NCBI GenBank assembly: GCA_030445875.1
Contig: JASUSX010000088.1
Coordinates: 1 to 8,070, forward strand
Direction: 5' to 3'
Length of the DNA stretch: 8,070 nucleotides
Source: Clostridia bacterium
Lineage (GTDB): Bacteria; Bacillota; DSM-521; Neomoorellales; Neomoorellaceae
Translations under genes and position numbers: made by a program
Shown: piece after piece, positions 7,183-8,070 of the stretch
Numbering within the stretch: position 1 is the stretch's first letter
Layout: each line of letters starts with the position of its first letter
Notes under the pieces: model-generated
The model's database searches: none
Told to the model about the DNA's origin: nothing
The model's input: only the letters and a program-made list of their open reading frames with translations

Positions 7183-7210
7183 TAAAAATATTACCGGTGC
7201 CAGCACCGGT
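7183..7210 (-). terminator. Intrinsic terminator after the predicted selenoprotein gene
   Basis: On the minus strand ACCGGTGC-TG-GCACCGGT (7210-7193) is a perfect 8-bp inverted repeat, followed by AATATTTTT. Its first base is the last base of the TAA stop at 7212-7210. The tight abutment to this TAA, and not to the earlier TGA, supports TAA as the true gene end. Confidence 0.85.
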
Positions 7211-7677
7211 TATTTATCACCCCGCATAGCTAATCCCTGGGCAATCACCGATTGCACCGCCGGGCTGCATCAGGTACCGGCGGGATTTTTGGTAAGGCAA
7301 TCGCGACCGGCATTAGCACCCGTATGCTCCCGGATGTCCTTTAAGTTATGGCGGCATTGCCGGGTTAGTATATGATCCAGTATCTCGCTATCCGTAACAT
7401 TATTACAGTAGCAGATTATCCGGGGCGAATTTTCCTTAAACCACACTGGCACGCGGATATGCCCTTTATAGAACACCCTGCCATCATCACTGTAGTAGAC
7501 AACGTTACACGCTGGTAACAGGCATAAATTGTACTGAGTGTCCCTTAAGGATGCCACCGCTTCCGCATTAAGTAAACTAGCAACCGTTACTGCCGGCACC
7601 TTTTGCCCGGTTGTACCACAAACCGGGCAAGGTGCGTCCGCCTCCTTGCTTTTACCCCCGCAGACTTGAGAACCCAC
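7210..7677 (-). CDS. Probable selenoprotein: CopZ-N/BFD-like zinc and [2Fe-2S] protein read through a UGA (Sec) codon
   Basis: The frame encodes 155 residues if the TGA at 7270-7272 is read as selenocysteine (residue 136); a simple ORF call stops there, at residue 135. The N-terminal part has CPVC (Cys17, Cys20) and a second pair, Cys52 and Cys57 (NLCLLPAC), followed by NVVYYSDDGRVFYKG. This is the zinc-type domain of the CopZ N-terminal family known from Archaeoglobus CopZ. The C-terminal part is BFD-like: CYC (Cys89, Cys91), then TGANAGRDC (Cys127) and TKNPAGT-U-C (Sec136, Cys137). Such cysteines bind a [2Fe-2S] cluster. No C-terminal HMA copper-binding domain follows, so a copper role is not shown. 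After the TGA, 19 sense codons lead to a TAA. I chose the GTG at 7677, eight bases after AGGGGGG; a TTG at 7722 is also open but overlaps the preceding small ORF and has no clear ribosome binding site. Confidence 0.75.
7235..7272 (-). promoter_or_regulatory. Predicted bacterial SECIS element (UGA plus downstream hairpin)
   Basis: Twenty bases after the UGA comes a GGU loop closed by a perfect 6-bp stem, GCAATC/GATTGC (7255-7250 and 7246-7241 on the minus strand). Below it a bulged U (7256) is followed by two more G-C pairs (7258-7257 with 7240-7239). A further CCC/GGG helix (7264-7262 with 7237-7235) can form beyond a small internal loop. A G at the top of the loop, a bulged U on the 5' side and a 16-37 nt distance from the UGA are the known marks of SelB-binding bacterial SECIS hairpins, as in E. 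coli fdhF. The fold was made by eye. Confidence 0.7.
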
Positions 7678-7690
7678 TGGCTTTACCCCC

Positions 7691-7825
7691 CTATTTATTC
7701 TCCGGTCCCCTTTCGGGGTCAATTATTACCTGCTTGCCGCGGATGCGGTGCAGTTCCCGGGCCCTTACCCTGGAACGGCGACCCTGGTTGGGGCCATGGC
7801 GGCTGAGTTTGAAACGTGCTGGCAT
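7691..7825 (-). CDS. Small basic protein of unknown function (44 residues)
   Basis: An ATG (7825-7823) is preceded by AGGGGTG with five-base spacing and opens a frame of 44 codons ending in TAG. The product is strongly basic, with ten arginines and three lysines, starting MPARFKLSRHGP and ending DPERGPENK. No signal peptide, membrane segment or cysteine is present. Its stop merges with the AGGGGGG that serves the following gene, and only 13 nt separate it from that GTG start, so the two are probably cotranscribed and coupled. I do not recognise the family; RNA or nucleic-acid binding would be a guess from charge alone. It may also be a leader ORF. The ribosome binding site and the tight spacing are the main evidence that it is translated. 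Confidence 0.5.
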   Translation of the reverse strand: MPARFKLSRHGPNQGRRSRVRARELHRIRGKQVIIDPERGPENK

Positions 7826-7850
7826 ATTTTCACCCCTGATATAGCCTGAT

Positions 7851-7864
7851 GGGGAATAGTCCCC
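7851..7864. repeat. Inverted repeat in the divergent intergenic region
   Basis: GGGGA-ATAG-TCCCC is a perfect 5-bp inverted repeat between the divergent small genes starting at 7825 (minus) and 7906 (plus). It lies where the -35 region of the plus-strand promoter would be. It could be an operator for an unknown regulator, but the short arms make chance possible. Confidence 0.35.
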
Positions 7865-7870
7865 GCCTTA

Positions 7871-7879
7871 TGGTACGAT
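7871..7879 (+). promoter_or_regulatory. Possible extended -10 promoter for the gene at 7906
   Basis: TGGTACGAT fits an extended -10 (TG-N-TAnnAT). No good -35 lies 17 bp upstream; that position holds the GGGGA/TCCCC repeat. Transcription would begin about 20 nt before the start codon. Confidence 0.35.
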
Positions 7880-7905
7880 AATAAGCTTCAAAGGGGGGAT
7901 TTCAG

Positions 7906-8061
7906 GTGCTTAGAGCCCGCTTTGCCATGGGAACGCGCCGTCAACGGCGCGGATGGCCCTGGTGGCTCACCCTGCTGGCTTACCCCATGGGCTTGCTGGA
8001 TGGGTATTTATTGAGCTTGTGGCTGCGACGGCGTCGCGCAGAACAAGAACCTGCCGGTTAG
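7906..8061 (+). CDS. Small single-helix membrane protein of unknown function (51 residues)
   Basis: A GTG start is preceded by AAGGGGGG with seven to eight bases of spacing. The 51-residue product has a basic N-terminal part (RFAMGTRRQRRG), a hydrophobic stretch at about 17-40 (WPWWLTLLAYPMGLL...LLSLWL) that could span the membrane once, and a second basic cluster RRRR (41-44) followed by an acidic, soluble tail. Basic residues on both sides leave the topology unclear. It is too short to place in a family and I do not recognise it. It is transcribed away from the predicted selenoprotein pair, across an 80-bp gap that may hold shared regulation. Confidence 0.5.
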   Translation: MLRARFAMGTRRQRRGWPWWLTLLAYPMGLLDGYLLSLWLRRRRAEQEPAG

Positions 8062-8070
8062 CCGGGGGCT

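Noticed and set aside
7270..7722. Reading the CopZ-N/BFD-like gene as a normal 150-residue protein ending at the TGA, or as a pseudogene broken by a nonsense mutation
   Set aside because: The TGA comes before the last cluster cysteine, the frame stays open to a TAA that abuts a terminator, and a SECIS-like hairpin follows at the right distance. A single decayed codon would not explain the hairpin. A sequencing error or recent nonsense mutation cannot be fully excluded without relatives.
7678..7722. TTG at 7722 as the start of the Sec gene
   Set aside because: It has no good ribosome binding site and would overlap the 44-codon ORF. The GTG at 7677 has AGGGGGG at eight bases and begins shortly before the first CPxC motif.
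7603..7844. Plus-strand ORFs of 67 and 77 codons
   Set aside because: They are antisense to the CopZ-N-type domain and the small basic ORF, have proline- and arginine-rich low-complexity products, and lack convincing ribosome binding sites.
1..8070. CRISPR arrays, insertion sequences, tRNA or rRNA genes
   Set aside because: No regularly spaced repeats, transposase-like protein, terminal inverted repeats or tRNA-like folds were seen on either strand.

Overview
The window looks like chromosome of a spore-forming Clostridia-type Firmicute, most likely Moorella or a close relative. This rests on gene order and protein flavour, not on a database search. The DNA is GC-rich. Several genes start with TTG or GTG behind purine-rich ribosome binding sites. 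The order mutS-mutL-miaA-hfq followed by spoVK and ynbB is a Firmicute arrangement, and spoVK points to endospore formation.

Positions 1-3444 (plus strand) hold a compact housekeeping operon: the 3' end of mutS, mutL, miaA and hfq, closed by an intrinsic terminator. MutS and MutL are mismatch-repair partners. MutL carries the endonuclease motif seen in organisms without MutH. MiaA modifies tRNA and Hfq binds small RNAs. A near-consensus sigma-A promoter inside the end of miaA probably gives hfq its own transcript. Positions 3445-3972 hold a monocistronic gene for a protein with two cysteine-rich DUF1540 repeats, with its own terminator. Positions 3973-6338 hold spoVK and a ynbB-like PLP enzyme, 21 bp apart and probably cotranscribed.

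Positions 6320-7012 (minus strand) hold lexA. It converges on ynbB with a 19-bp overlap of coding ends. Upstream is a promoter whose -35 element lies inside a degenerate LexA box, which suggests autoregulation.

Positions 7183-7825 (minus strand) are the most interesting part. A 44-codon basic ORF is followed 13 nt later by a CopZ-N/BFD-like zinc and [2Fe-2S] protein. A simple ORF call would end this gene at a TGA (7270-7272) just before its last cluster cysteine. The frame continues for 19 more codons to a TAA that abuts an intrinsic terminator. A hairpin with a GGU loop sits 20 nt after the TGA, matching a bacterial SECIS element. I read this gene as an unannotated selenoprotein in which the family's Cys-Cys has become Sec-Cys. 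Divergent from this pair, at the right edge (7906-8061, plus strand), is a small ORF for a one-helix membrane protein of unknown function.
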